This document shows positions 42,207-50,868 of a DNA stretch of 64,000 nucleotides, piece by piece. The translations under genes and the position numbers were made by a program. Numbering within the stretch: position 1 is the first letter of the stretch; each line of letters opens with the position of its first letter. The stretch spans positions 1,550,001 to 1,614,000 of the forward strand of contig CBDAOU010000002.1 in assembly GCA_965198185.1 (NCBI GenBank), given 5' to 3'. The notes beneath the pieces were generated by a model that saw nothing but the letters and a program-made list of their open reading frames with translations, was not told the DNA's origin and did not search any database. This DNA comes from JAJECS01 sp965198185 (GTDB taxonomy: Bacteria; Chloroflexota; UBA11872).

Positions 42207-42704
42207 CTACTCTAGCGTCTCCTCGAGTATCTCCGCCGCTTGGTCCTCACGCCGCTGGCGGAGCGTGTCCCGCAGCGCCGGGTCGGCCGTGGCGAGAATC
42301 TGCGTGGCCAGGATCGCGGCGTTGACCGCACCGGCCTTGCCAATGGCGACGGTGGCGACGGGGATGCCGCGTGGCATCTGCACGGTCGAGAGCAGCGAAT
42401 CGAGGCCGTCCAGCGACCACGCCTGCATGGGCACGCCGATCACCGGCAGCATGGTGTGCGCGGCCACGACGCCGGCCAGGTGCGCCGCGCCGCCCGCGGC
42501 GGCGATGATGACGCCTAGCCCGCGCGCCTCGGCCGTACTGGCGTACTCCGCCGTTTCGGCAGGCGTGCGATGGGCCGAGAGCACCCGCGCCTCATGCGGC
42601 ACGCCCAGCTCTTCCAGCGTGTCGGCGGCGGACTTCACGGTGCCCCAATCGGAGGCGCTGCCCATCAAAATGCCGACCTTCGGGTCGGATGCTTGGTTGC
42701 TCAT
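42207..42704 (-). CDS. purE: N5-carboxyaminoimidazole ribonucleotide mutase
   Basis: A 165-residue enzyme of purine biosynthesis. KVGILMGSASDWGTVKSAAD, ARVLSAHRTPAETAEYAST, VIIAAAGGAAHLAGVVAAHT and PVIGVPMQAWSLDGLDSLLS are the conserved blocks, including the catalytic His in SAHRTP. This is the class I (mutase) type. It starts 8 bp after icd ends on the same strand, with no purK nearby. Confidence 0.93.
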   Translation of the reverse strand: MSNQASDPKVGILMGSASDWGTVKSAADTLEELGVPHEARVLSAHRTPAETAEYASTAEARGLGVIIAAAGGAAHLAGVVAAHTMLPVIGVPMQAWSLDGLDSLLSTVQMPRGIPVATVAIGKAGAVNAAILATQILATADPALRDTLRQRREDQAAEILEETLE

Positions 42705-42711
42705 GGATCAA

Positions 42712-44163
42712 TCACTCGCCTTGCGCCAGCGAATACGCGCGCTCGCCGTCAAACGTACACAAGTGGTCGGTTTTGGTGAAGTCCAGCCCCGCCGCGGCTA
42801 TGCGCCCCAGCAGAGCGACGATCTGCCCGTGGTCGACGGCCGCGCCGTCGTCCCCCGTGAAGCGGGCGCGCCATTGGTCCACCAGCAAGCCGTCGGCCAC
42901 TTTCTCGGGCCAGACCTGGGCGCCGCGGTTGCTGATCATCCGCAGCGTGAGGCCGGCGCCATTCGTCTCCTGCAGCTGCCCCGCCAGATCCGCCGGACGT
43001 TCGCCGCTCCAGTCCAGGAAGACATCCACGCCCACGGTTTGCTTGGCCGGTTTAGTGCTCGGGACCGACGCCGGCATCACTGGGGTTCGGCCACCAATCC
43101 CGTAAACGGCTTCGGGCAGCGTCTGCGGCAACTGGCCGATGCGATCCACAACGGCCTGGCCGAACTCCCGCGTGCCTACCTTGGCTTTGCTGTGCTCGGG
43201 CGTGTGGATGTCGTAGGTGTGGATGCCGTCTTCCAGCGTCCGCAGCCAGGCGTTCTGCACGCGGGCCGCCACCTCGGCTTGGCCGATGTGGTCCAGCATG
43301 AGCACGGCGGCGTTGAGCAGGCCCGACGGATTGGCCAGGTTCTGTCCCGCGCGGCGCGGCGCGGATCCATGGATGGCCTCGAACATTGCCGCGTTTTCGC
43401 CAATGTTGGCGGCGCCGGCGAGGCCCACCGAGCCCGCGATCTGCGCCGCCACGTCGGACAGGATGTCGCCGTAGAGGTTCGGCAGCACCACCACGTCAAA
43501 CATCTCCGGGGTGTCGGCCAGCTTGGCCGCGCCGATGTCCACGATCCAGTACTCGGATTCGATGTCCGGATACTCCGCCGCAATCTCGTCGAAGACCGCA
43601 TGGAAGAGGCCGTCCGACAGCTTCATGATGTTGTCTTTGGCGAAAGCGGTGACCTTGGACCGATCGTGATGCCGGGCATATTCGAAGGCGTAGCGGATGA
43701 TGCGCTCGCTGCCGGGGCGGCTGATGAGCTTGAGCGACTGCATGACGTCGGCGGACTGGCGGTACTCGATCCCGGCGTAGAGGTCCTCTTCGTTCTCCCG
43801 GATCACCACGACGTTCATGTCCGGGTGGTGCTTGGTCTGAACGTAGGGGTGAAACGTGGCGGCCGGTCGTACGTTCGCGAAGAGCCCCAGAGCCACGCGG
43901 GTCGTCACGTTGAGGCTCTTGAAGCCGCCGCCCTGCGGCGTGGTAATCGGCGCCTTGAGAAAGACGCGCGTGCGCCGGATGGACTCCCACGCCGCATCGT
44001 CGATCCCGGCGGTGATGCCGCGCCGGTAGACCTTTTCGCCGATCTCGATGACTTCAGGCTCGATGCGCGCCCCGGCGACCTGCAGCACCGGCATGACCGC
44101 GGACATGATCTCCGGGCCGATGCCATCGCCATAGGCCACGGTGATCGGGATCTTCTCGGTCAT
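42712..44163 (-). CDS. icd: NADP-type isocitrate dehydrogenase, Thermus-like with C-terminal extension
   Basis: A 483-residue TCA-cycle enzyme. ITVAYGDGIGPEIMSAVMPV, FLKAPITTPQGGGFKSLNVT, ANVRPAATFHPYVQTKHHPD, VVIRENEEDLYAGIEYRQSA and VVLPNLYGDILSDVAAQIAG are standard substrate, metal and cofactor blocks. HGSAPRRAGQNLANPSGLLN is the NADP loop region. A C-terminal domain of about 140 residues after TEFG-like VGTREFGQAV matches the longer Thermus/Rickettsia-type IDH. Confidence 0.92.
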   Translation of the reverse strand: MTEKIPITVAYGDGIGPEIMSAVMPVLQVAGARIEPEVIEIGEKVYRRGITAGIDDAAWESIRRTRVFLKAPITTPQGGGFKSLNVTTRVALGLFANVRPAATFHPYVQTKHHPDMNVVVIRENEEDLYAGIEYRQSADVMQSLKLISRPGSERIIRYAFEYARHHDRSKVTAFAKDNIMKLSDGLFHAVFDEIAAEYPDIESEYWIVDIGAAKLADTPEMFDVVVLPNLYGDILSDVAAQIAGSVGLAGAANIGENAAMFEAIHGSAPRRAGQNLANPSGLLNAAVLMLDHIGQAEVAARVQNAWLRTLEDGIHTYDIHTPEHSKAKVGTREFGQAVVDRIGQLPQTLPEAVYGIGGRTPVMPASVPSTKPAKQTVGVDVFLDWSGERPADLAGQLQETNGAGLTLRMISNRGAQVWPEKVADGLLVDQWRARFTGDDGAAVDHGQIVALLGRIAAAGLDFTKTDHLCTFDGERAYSLAQGE

Positions 44164-44276
44164 TCAGGTCTCCTGCGCAAGGCAACGGCGCCTAGCATAT
44201 CGCCGCCGTCACCGGGCGTCTTTGGCGTGAAACCGAAACCGCCGAGCAGCCGCCCATCAGCGTCGCGACGCCGCGC

Positions 44277-44852
44277 TCAAGCCCAGCGCAGCGTGGGGTC
44301 GTCAGGCACGTAGCGGACGAATTCGCGAAAGGCCGCCATGAGCTGGCGGACACGCTCGCGAGTACGTTCGTCGGTGAGCCGGCCCTGGTCGTCGAACGCG
44401 CGCCAGGCCCCGGCCACAAACACCTCGGGGTCGATCATCACGCGCATGCTGTTGTGGAGCGCGATCTCGCGCAGGTGCATTTGCGCCCGCACCGTGCCGA
44501 AGCGCCCGCCCGCACCCATGATGGCCATGGGTTTGCCGTCCAGCGGCGAGTCGGGCGGCCGCGAGGCCCAATCGATCGCGTTCTTGAGGACGCCGGGAAT
44601 GGAGTAGTTGTACTCCGGCGTGGCGACCACCAGGCCGTCGGCGGCGGCAAGGGCCTGGCGGAACTCCTCAACGGGCGCCGGGATGCCGTCGTCCTCGAGG
44701 TCGCGGTTGTAGAGCGGAAGCGGCGCGAGATCGACGACGTTGATGCGCGTATCGGCCGGCGCCAGGGCTTGCGCTTCCCGCAAGAGCGCCGCGTTGAACG
44801 AGCCGCGGCGCAGGCTCCCCGCAATTCCCGCCAGCACTACCTCATCGGCCAT
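44277..44852 (-). CDS. NADPH-dependent FMN reductase (flavodoxin-like)
   Basis: A 191-residue flavodoxin-fold reductase. VLAGIAGSLRRGSFNAALLR is the FMN phosphate loop; GLVVATPEYNYSIPGVLKNA and IDWASRPPDSPLDGKPMAIM are the ChrR/azoreductase signatures. It would reduce quinones, chromate or azo compounds with NADPH. It stands alone between icd and a 139 bp gap that holds no recognisable gene. Confidence 0.9.
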   Translation of the reverse strand: MADEVVLAGIAGSLRRGSFNAALLREAQALAPADTRINVVDLAPLPLYNRDLEDDGIPAPVEEFRQALAAADGLVVATPEYNYSIPGVLKNAIDWASRPPDSPLDGKPMAIMGAGGRFGTVRAQMHLREIALHNSMRVMIDPEVFVAGAWRAFDDQGRLTDERTRERVRQLMAAFREFVRYVPDDPTLRWA

Positions 44853-44991
44853 ACGTGCAGCCTGTTTCTCCGCGCCAGAGGTCCGGCGATCAGTCTTCCC
44901 CCACCATGATCAGAGCATGACGCCCCGCGGCCAAGAGAATTCCTAGGCTTCCGCAGACGCAGCGGCGGCCCCAGCCCCGATGGCGCTTGGG

Positions 44992-45881
44992 CTACACCGG
45001 CATGGCGCGCTTGGTGTAGCGGCGGCCGAAGGCGGCATGGGCCTCGCCGCCGCCGATGATCAGGGCGCCGATCTCGTCAATCAGATGCCGCACCTGCTGC
45101 TCGACCGTCATGGCCGGGTCCGCCCAACTGCAAAGGAACGGACGCCCTGCCTCCGCGCAGGCGGCGCGAACCGTCTCGCGGGCGGCATCCATCTCCGGCG
45201 GGTAGGGCGGATCGTGTCGCGAGGCATGGCCAAACGACATCGCCATGTCTCCCGGGCCCCATTCAGCGAAGCCGATACCCGGCACAGCCGTGGTCTCACG
45301 AGCGCGTTGAACGGCGTGGCGGTCCTCGATTTTGAGCCCCAGCATCAACTCCCCGTTTGGATTGAGCGGCCACGGATCGGCGACACGGAGATATTCCTCG
45401 GGGTCGAGTCCCCAAATCTCGGCCGCGGCGGCCTGTCCACCCGCGCCGCGGGTCCCCTCTCCCAGACCGGGCCCGACGCCGACGGTCTGAAACGGATAGC
45501 GGCAGGCCTCGACGAAGGCGCGCACGGCCGCCGGATCGCGCGCGTGGCAGAGCAGCAGACCGTGGACGCCCGCGGTGAGGATGTGCCGGATCTGCCAGGC
45601 GTTGGCGTGAATCTCGGCCGCGATGCACCGTGGGCCGGGAGCGTGCAAATGACCGTGGGCGTGGGATGGCCGCTGCGCGTCGGCCCCGCATCGCGCAAGC
45701 CGCGCATGAATGCGGCCAGCCCGACCACGTCGAGCGGAAAGTGCTCGAATTCCACGGTGAGATAGTCGGCCCAGGTGCCGGCCTGCTCGCGGCCGGCGTC
45801 GTAATTCAACTCCGGCACGCCGTCCATGTAGATCGGCTGGCCGGATTCGAGCAGCTCAATGCAACGGTTGACGCGGTCCAT
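44992..45881 (-). pseudogene. HpcH/HpaI-family aldolase/lyase with a frameshift
   Basis: A class II aldolase relative. ATG 45881 has AAAGGA eight bases upstream and starts MDRVNRCIELLESGQPIYMD. After PTPTVICTLPA one base is missing near 45633. The next frame continues PRCIAAEIHANAWQIRHILT and AGVHGLLLCHARDPAAVRAF, then the metal ligands in LMLGLKIEDRHAV (Glu) and EWGPGDMAMSFG (Asp). With one C restored in the GGCC(C) run the protein is full length, about 296 residues. Confidence 0.82.
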
Positions 45882-45920
45882 GCGCTGTCCTTTCACCGAA
45901 GCGGCCTATAGACCGCCATC

Positions 45921-46715
45921 CTACGTGTCGGCGGCGATGAGCTTGCGGGCTGCCGCGAGCATGACTTGCGCGAGGTCCGCGCAATTGGCCGCGTACTCGT
46001 CGGTGCCGAAAACGTTGCCCCAGGCAGGATCGAACACATGGTCGCTGACGGTGAGGATGAGCCCGATGTCCACGCCGCGCACGGCGGCCAGCGTCATCAC
46101 GGCGGATGTCTCCATCTCGACGCCCAGGTCGCCCTCGGCGGCATAGCGCACCACCTTCCCGCGAAACTCACGGTACGGCGCATCGGTGCTCCAGACGCGG
46201 CCCTGGTGAACCGGCCGCGAGCTCTCGCGCGCGGCTTCCAGCAGCGCCTGCGTGGCGGGCCCGGACGCGGCGGCTTCGTGGTCTGGCCCGGCGTAGTGGT
46301 AGGACGTGCCCTCCTCGCGCCGTGCGCCGTTGGGCACCACGTTGTGACCAATGTGGATGTGCGGCTGCAGGCTGCCGATGGCGCCGCCGATCAGGATCGT
46401 GCGCGCACCGCCCGCGATCAACTCTTCAAGCGTCATGACCGTCCACGATGCCCCGGCGGACAACTTGGCGACTGCCGCCGGCGTCCCATCGAGCTGGCCG
46501 ACGCGCACGCCACGCCATGTGGGCTGGGCCCCGATCGTGTCCGCAATGACGTCAACGGTCGGCGGCATAAACGAGGCCAAGACCAGCGGAGCAATGGCGG
46601 TGCTTCCGGTCTCGCCGGCGCGCTCGGCCATCTCGCGCATATGGCGGCCGGGATCAATGACCGGCTCGTCATCGCCGAACGCGTCGAGCCAGTCGAATGG
46701 CGTGGTTGATCGCAT
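45921..46715 (-). CDS. Purine/uridine nucleoside phosphorylase family protein
   Basis: About 264 residues from ATG 46715. The frame is open to 46841, but that would overlap the divergent gene. LVLASFMPPTVDVIADTIGA, LIGGAIGSLQPHIHIGHNVV, HYAGPDHEAAASG and especially the substrate loop GVEMETSAVMTLAAVRGVDI match PNP_UDP_1 enzymes. LTVSDHVFDPAWG supplies the late Asp. It would cleave nucleosides with phosphate; base preference is not clear. Confidence 0.86.
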   Translation of the reverse strand: MRSTTPFDWLDAFGDDEPVIDPGRHMREMAERAGETGSTAIAPLVLASFMPPTVDVIADTIGAQPTWRGVRVGQLDGTPAAVAKLSAGASWTVMTLEELIAGGARTILIGGAIGSLQPHIHIGHNVVPNGARREEGTSYHYAGPDHEAAASGPATQALLEAARESSRPVHQGRVWSTDAPYREFRGKVVRYAAEGDLGVEMETSAVMTLAAVRGVDIGLILTVSDHVFDPAWGNVFGTDEYAANCADLAQVMLAAARKLIAADT

Positions 46716-46768
46716 GTGGGCGTCGTTGGGCTTCAGAAGGGGAGGAGCGAGCCTAGCAGTCACCGGCC

Positions 46769-46792
46769 GGCGCCCACGAAGGGCATTCCTAC
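46769..46792. repeat. Worn single arm of the 25-bp repeat
   Basis: GGCGCCCACGAAGGGCATTC plus CTAC is a degenerate copy of the GGGCGCCCACAAGGG arm. It lies in the short gap between divergent genes, so it may overlap their promoters. Confidence 0.5.
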
Positions 46793-46825
46793 CCGACTCA
46801 CCGGTCGTCGCCGCTAGAATGCCGC

Positions 46826-47851
46826 ATGGCTGACGGTCCAATCCTGGTCATTGCCGGGGGCGCGGGATTCATTGGCGCGAACTTCGCGCGCCATGTCGCC
46901 GCGGCTCGCCCGGAGTGGCGGCTGCGCATCCTGGACAAGCTGACCTATGCGGGCGACCGCACGCGGTTGGCGGGCGTCGACGTCGAGTTCATCACGGGCG
47001 ATATCGCCGACCCGCAGGTTGCGGCGGCGGCCCTCGCGGACGCGCGCTGGCTGGTGAACTTTGCCGCCGAGACGCACGTGGACCGGTCGCTGCAGGACGC
47101 GCAGGCTTTCCTGCGCACCAACGTTACTGGAACCTTCGTGCTCATGAGCGCGGCCGGCGACGCCGGCGTCGAGCGCATCGTGCACGTGAGCACCGACGAG
47201 GTCTACGGCGAGAGCTACGGCACGGCGTTCCGCGAGGACGATTTGCTGCGGCCGCGGAGTCCCTATTCCGCCAGCAAGGCCGGCGGCGACTTGCAGGTGC
47301 TGGCGCTGCACGCCACCTACGACCTGCCGGTGTGCATCACCCGCGGAGCGAACACGATCGGCGGCTGGCAGCACCCGGAAAAGGCCGTGCCGCTGTTCAC
47401 CATCAACGCCCTGCTCAACCAGCCGCTGCCGGTCTACGGCCGGGGCGAGCAGCGCCGGGATCGGCTGCACGTGGACGATCACTCCCGCGCCATCCTGACC
47501 GTGCTGGAACGGGGCGAGCTTGGGTCGGTTTACAACGTGGCCGCCGGCAACAACCGGGACAACCTCACCGTGGCGCGGGCGATTCTGGAGCGGCTCGACC
47601 GTCCCGAGGCCCTGATCCGGTTCGTGGAGGACCGGCCCGGCCACGACTGGGACTACATCATGGACGCCTCGCGGCTCGAAGCCCTTGGCTGGCAGCCTGA
47701 GCACGACTTCCAGTCGGCGCTCGACCACACGGTGGACTGGTACGTGGCGCACCGCGACTGGTGGGAGTCGATCGTATCCGGCGAGTTTCAGCAGTATTAC
47801 GACCGCTTGTACGGCCAGCGTCTCGCCACTTCCGAAGCGTATCGGCCCTAG
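46826..47851 (+). CDS. rfbB: dTDP-glucose 4,6-dehydratase-like SDR
   Basis: A 341-residue extended short-chain dehydrogenase. The NAD motif is VIAGGAGFIGANFARHVAA, followed by LDKLTYAGDRTRLAGV and NFAAETHVDRSL. Catalytic residues are the Asp-Glu pair in STDEVYGESYG and YSASK (Tyr, Lys). NTIGGWQHPEKAVPLFTINA and RDRLHVDDHSRAIL are RmlB hallmarks. It converts dTDP-glucose to the 4-keto-6-deoxy form for deoxysugar synthesis. No other rml genes lie beside it, although a nucleotidyltransferase lies at 62306. Confidence 0.9.
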   Translation: MADGPILVIAGGAGFIGANFARHVAAARPEWRLRILDKLTYAGDRTRLAGVDVEFITGDIADPQVAAAALADARWLVNFAAETHVDRSLQDAQAFLRTNVTGTFVLMSAAGDAGVERIVHVSTDEVYGESYGTAFREDDLLRPRSPYSASKAGGDLQVLALHATYDLPVCITRGANTIGGWQHPEKAVPLFTINALLNQPLPVYGRGEQRRDRLHVDDHSRAILTVLERGELGSVYNVAAGNNRDNLTVARAILERLDRPEALIRFVEDRPGHDWDYIMDASRLEALGWQPEHDFQSALDHTVDWYVAHRDWWESIVSGEFQQYYDRLYGQRLATSEAYRP

Positions 47852-47942
47852 CCTGTCCGGCGCGCCGGCCCGTCGCATGGTCACGGTCCTCAGGCGTCGA
47901 TCCGCTGGCAAGATGTACTGGTCTGGCAAAGGAAGAGCAGTG

Positions 47943-48599
47943 ATGGAGCCGAGCGGTCCCCTGATTGCGCGCCGTGGCTGGCGCGACGCCTGGGCCTGGA
48001 TGCGCTGGGACATTCCCACGCGCATCGTCTTCCTCATCGCCGCGCCGGTGATCTGGATCGCCCTGGCGGGGATTGACCCGTCAACTATCGGGTTATGGCA
48101 CGACATGAGCCTGCGCGATTGGCTGCTGACCGCCGCCTTGGCCCTCGGCGCCGGACTCGTGTCGCTCGCCTACCGCCGCTGGCTGTGGAGGCCCCGAGCC
48201 GCCCCCGACCGGTCAGCCTTGGCGCTGGAGTTGCCCTTCTTCGCGGTGCTGAATCCCGTCGCCGAGGAGTTCTTCTTCCGCGGCGCCGCGCTATTTGGAC
48301 TGGCCAATCTCGTCGGCATGCCGTGGGCGATCGCGATCACGTCGGTCGTGTTCGGCGTGCATCACGCGCTGGCGCGGTTCCCGGTCTCATTCCTGGTCCT
48401 TGGCACCCTTGGCGGGGCGATGTTCGGGATCGTGACGGCACATTTTGAGTCGATCTATCCCGCCATCGTCATGCATGCCGCCGCGGACCTGGCCATATTC
48501 GTGGCGGCGGGGCTCTTGGCCGGTCGGGCCTGGACTAACGAAGATCCCCCAGGGGTCGAGCACGCCCCGGTTGATAGACTTGGCGCGCCGACCCCGTAG
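47943..48599 (+). CDS. CPBP-family intramembrane metalloprotease (CAAX/Abi type)
   Basis: A 218-residue membrane protein. The signature is PVAEEFFFRGAAL (E108, E109, R113), the second motif is FGVHHALARF (H140, H141), and a third His is in IYPAIVMHAAADLAIF. These are the CPBP catalytic motifs. About six hydrophobic helices surround them. Its last four codons and stop run into the tRNA-Arg gene: the TAG lies at tRNA positions 8-10. A longer upstream start is possible, but ATG 47943 fits the domain. Confidence 0.85.
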   Translation: MEPSGPLIARRGWRDAWAWMRWDIPTRIVFLIAAPVIWIALAGIDPSTIGLWHDMSLRDWLLTAALALGAGLVSLAYRRWLWRPRAAPDRSALALELPFFAVLNPVAEEFFFRGAALFGLANLVGMPWAIAITSVVFGVHHALARFPVSFLVLGTLGGAMFGIVTAHFESIYPAIVMHAAADLAIFVAAGLLAGRAWTNEDPPGVEHAPVDRLGAPTP

Positions 48600-48663
48600 C
48601 TCAGTTGGATAGAGCGTGTGGTTGCGGACCACAAGGTCGGAGGTTCGAGTCCTCTCGGGGTCG
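48590..48663 (+). tRNA. tRNA-Arg (anticodon GCG)
   Basis: A 74-nt cloverleaf: acceptor GACCCCG/CGGGGTC with discriminator G, D-stem GCTC/GAGC, anticodon stem TGTGG/CCACA around loop TTGCGGA (anticodon GCG at 48624-48626, reading CGC), variable loop AGGTC, T-stem GGAGG/CCTCT around TTCGAGT. CCA is not encoded. The 5' end overlaps the stop of the preceding CDS by ten bases. Confidence 0.95.
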
Positions 48664-48769
48664 CCCTGCCATTTGCGGCGTCAACGGCTGTGCCTACCGT
48701 GCGTCCGCAGACGCCATTGGAAGTCGGTATAACGCCGAGCAAGAATCCCCAACCATCGGAGGCGCTCAA

Positions 48770-49042
48770 CTGGAACTTGGCTTGGCCGAAGCGAAATCTC
48801 GGTTGTCGGAGCTAGTCTCCGCCGCGCAAGGCGGTGAGCCCGTGGTCATCACCACGCATGGCGAGCCCGCGGTTGAGCTTGTGCGCTGCCGCAAGGCCGG
48901 TGGGATCGATTTCGACAAGCTCAATGCGGCGCGCCTGCGGCTCGGCATCGAAGAGGTTGCGGACGAATGGCCGGCCGAATTCGATGATCCGGCATTCAGC
49001 CGCCGAGTTCTTGGACTCGACGAGAGTAACCAAGGGTCGTGA
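48770..49042 (+). CDS. Orphan Phd/YefM-type antitoxin
   Basis: The product reads LELGLAEAKSRLSELVSAAQ and GGEPVVITTHGEPAVELVRC, a Phd domain, with an acidic tail (VADEWPAEFDDPAFSRRVLG). There is no ATG or GTG at the expected start. A GGAGG at 48758-48762 lies seven bases before CTG 48770, and TTG 48782 is a second candidate. Its TGA overlaps the GTG of the aldo/keto reductase. No toxin gene follows, so it is a solitary antitoxin. Confidence 0.72.
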   Translation: MELGLAEAKSRLSELVSAAQGGEPVVITTHGEPAVELVRCRKAGGIDFDKLNAARLRLGIEEVADEWPAEFDDPAFSRRVLGLDESNQGS

Positions 49043-50010
49043 GCGCTACGTGCCGCCTGGGGGCCACGGGCATCACCGTGGGGCGGGTTGGCGTGGGTAC
49101 CTGGCAATGGGGCGACACGAAGTACTGGAAATATGGCCGCGTGCACGGGCGCGACGACGTGGAAGGTGCATTTGCCGCCGCGCGCGACGCCGGATGCACC
49201 CTGTTCGACACCGCGGAGATCTATGGACGCGGCGAGTCGGAGCGAATTCTCGGGCCGCTGGCCCGTGCGTCACGCGGAACGGTGGTGGCGACCAAGTACT
49301 GGCCGTCACCGCGGCGGTTGCGGGCCACTTCAGTCGACGAGGCGATTGACCGCAGCCTGGCGCGCCTCGGTGTCGATTCGATCGATCTTTATCAGATCCA
49401 TTGGCCGATGGGGCTGATTCCACAGAAGCGTCTCGCCGCGGCGCTGGCGCGCGCCGTGCGCGACCGGCGCATCCACGCGGTGGGCGTGAGCAACTTCACG
49501 GCCCGCGCCATGCGTCGGATGCACGCCCGCTTGGCCGACCTTGGCGTGCCGTTGGCGTCGAACCAAGTCGAGTACAGCTTGCTGCGGCGCGCACCCGAGA
49601 CCAACGGCGTGCTCAAGGCGTGCCAGGAGTTGAACCTGACGCTGTTGGCCTACAGCCCGCTGGCCCAAGGCATGCTCACCGGCAACTATCACTTCAACAG
49701 CCGTCCGGGTGATGGTCGGCGCTGGTCGCCGCGGTTTCGGGACAAGGGTTTCGAAGCCTCAAGCCCCATCGTCGACGCGCTGATCAAAGTGGCCGAACGG
49801 CACGACTGCTACCCGGCGCAGGTGGCGCTGGCCTGGCTGCTGCGGCACCCCGGCGTCGTGGTCATTCCCGGCGCCAAGTACGCGGAACAGGCTCGCACCA
49901 ACGCCGCCGCCCTGGAGATCACGCTCACGCCCGAGGACGAGCGGGAACTGGAAATCAAGACCGAGAAGTTCACGCACGGCGCCCTGCTCGCGCGACCCTT
50001 TATGGGGTAG
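49039..50010 (+). CDS. Aldo/keto reductase
   Basis: A 323-residue NADPH-dependent oxidoreductase of the AKR superfamily. VGVGTWQWGDTKYW opens the barrel. The catalytic tetrad is visible as Asp and Tyr in LFDTAEIYGRGESE, Lys in VVATKYWPSP and His in YQIHWPMGLIP. AVGVSNFTARAMRRM, NQVEYSLLRR and LAYSPLAQGMLTG follow, with the cofactor tail VVIPGAKYAEQAR. GTG start at 49039, translationally coupled to the upstream antitoxin. Confidence 0.9.
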   Translation: MSATCRLGATGITVGRVGVGTWQWGDTKYWKYGRVHGRDDVEGAFAAARDAGCTLFDTAEIYGRGESERILGPLARASRGTVVATKYWPSPRRLRATSVDEAIDRSLARLGVDSIDLYQIHWPMGLIPQKRLAAALARAVRDRRIHAVGVSNFTARAMRRMHARLADLGVPLASNQVEYSLLRRAPETNGVLKACQELNLTLLAYSPLAQGMLTGNYHFNSRPGDGRRWSPRFRDKGFEASSPIVDALIKVAERHDCYPAQVALAWLLRHPGVVVIPGAKYAEQARTNAAALEITLTPEDERELEIKTEKFTHGALLARPFMG

Positions 50011-50028
50011 ACGCCGTCCCGGCGGTGG

Positions 50029-50796
50029 CTACGCCTCCGCTACGACCGGATTGGACAGCACGCCGCACCCGTCCACGCGCACCTCGACCACGTCGCCGGG
50101 CTTTAGCGCGGTCGTGGACTGCGGGGTGCCCGAAAAGATGACGTCGCCCGGCTCGAGCGTCATGTGCTGCGAGACGAAACTCAAGGCCGTGTCGATGTCG
50201 TGGACCATGTCGTCCTTCGTATTGGTCTCCTGCACCACCTTGCCGTTGACCAGGGTCTTGAGACTGATATCGCGATAGTTCAACCCGGTGGTGATCCACG
50301 GTCCGAATGGTGAGAAGGTGTCGCCGCCCTTGGCGCGCCACCACTGGACGTCCTTGTCGTCGCCGTTTTGCCAGTCGCGCTCGCTGACGTCGTTGGCGGG
50401 GCAGATGCCCAGGATGTAGTTCGGAGCGTCGTCCACCGAAACCTTGCGCGCCCGCTTGCCGATGATGACGGCGATCTCGCCCTCATAGTCGACGTTGACG
50501 CTGCCGGCCGGAATAACGATGTTGTCCCCCGGGTCGATCACCGACGACGGCGGAGCCAGGAAGGGCTGCGGCCGGGTGAAAGGCGGCGTGTCGCCCAAAT
50601 GGCTGTAGTAGTTCCCGGCAAGGTTGAGGATCTTGGACGGCATCGTCGGCGCCTTGAGGTTGACGTCGCTGAGCGCGGCGATGGCGCCGGTGCGCTGCAT
50701 GTCGCCATAGAAGTCGCCCTCGATCTCGGCGACGTTGTCGCCCTCGCGGATGCCGTGTCGAATCTCACCCTGATACTCGTAGCGAACCAAGTCCAT
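50029..50796 (-). CDS. Fumarylacetoacetate hydrolase (FAH) family protein
   Basis: A 255-residue metal-dependent hydrolase. KILNLAGNYYSHLGD, SVIDPGDNIVIP, the metal Glu pair in NVDYEGEIAVIIGKRA, CPANDVSERDWQ (Asp) and the C-terminal EPGDVIFSGTPQ are the FAH signatures. Relatives cleave or decarboxylate 2-keto acids such as acylpyruvates. The next gene upstream on the same strand is a hydroxyacyl-CoA dehydrogenase, suggesting catabolism of acyl intermediates. Confidence 0.9.
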   Translation of the reverse strand: MDLVRYEYQGEIRHGIREGDNVAEIEGDFYGDMQRTGAIAALSDVNLKAPTMPSKILNLAGNYYSHLGDTPPFTRPQPFLAPPSSVIDPGDNIVIPAGSVNVDYEGEIAVIIGKRARKVSVDDAPNYILGICPANDVSERDWQNGDDKDVQWWRAKGGDTFSPFGPWITTGLNYRDISLKTLVNGKVVQETNTKDDMVHDIDTALSFVSQHMTLEPGDVIFSGTPQSTTALKPGDVVEVRVDGCGVLSNPVVAEA

Positions 50797-50868
50797 GGGC
50801 CGTACCCTTCGCAGATTGCGATGCGTCCCGCGCAGGATACGCGCTCGCCGCCGCGCGTTGTCGGCGGG

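Noticed and set aside
42028..44313. A 761-codon plus-strand frame
   Set aside because: It lies antisense to purE and icd, both clearly real, and its composition is that of a complementary-frame shadow.
46716..46841. Upstream extension of the nucleoside phosphorylase
   Set aside because: It would overlap the divergent rfbB-like start and adds an unstructured Arg/Pro-rich stretch.
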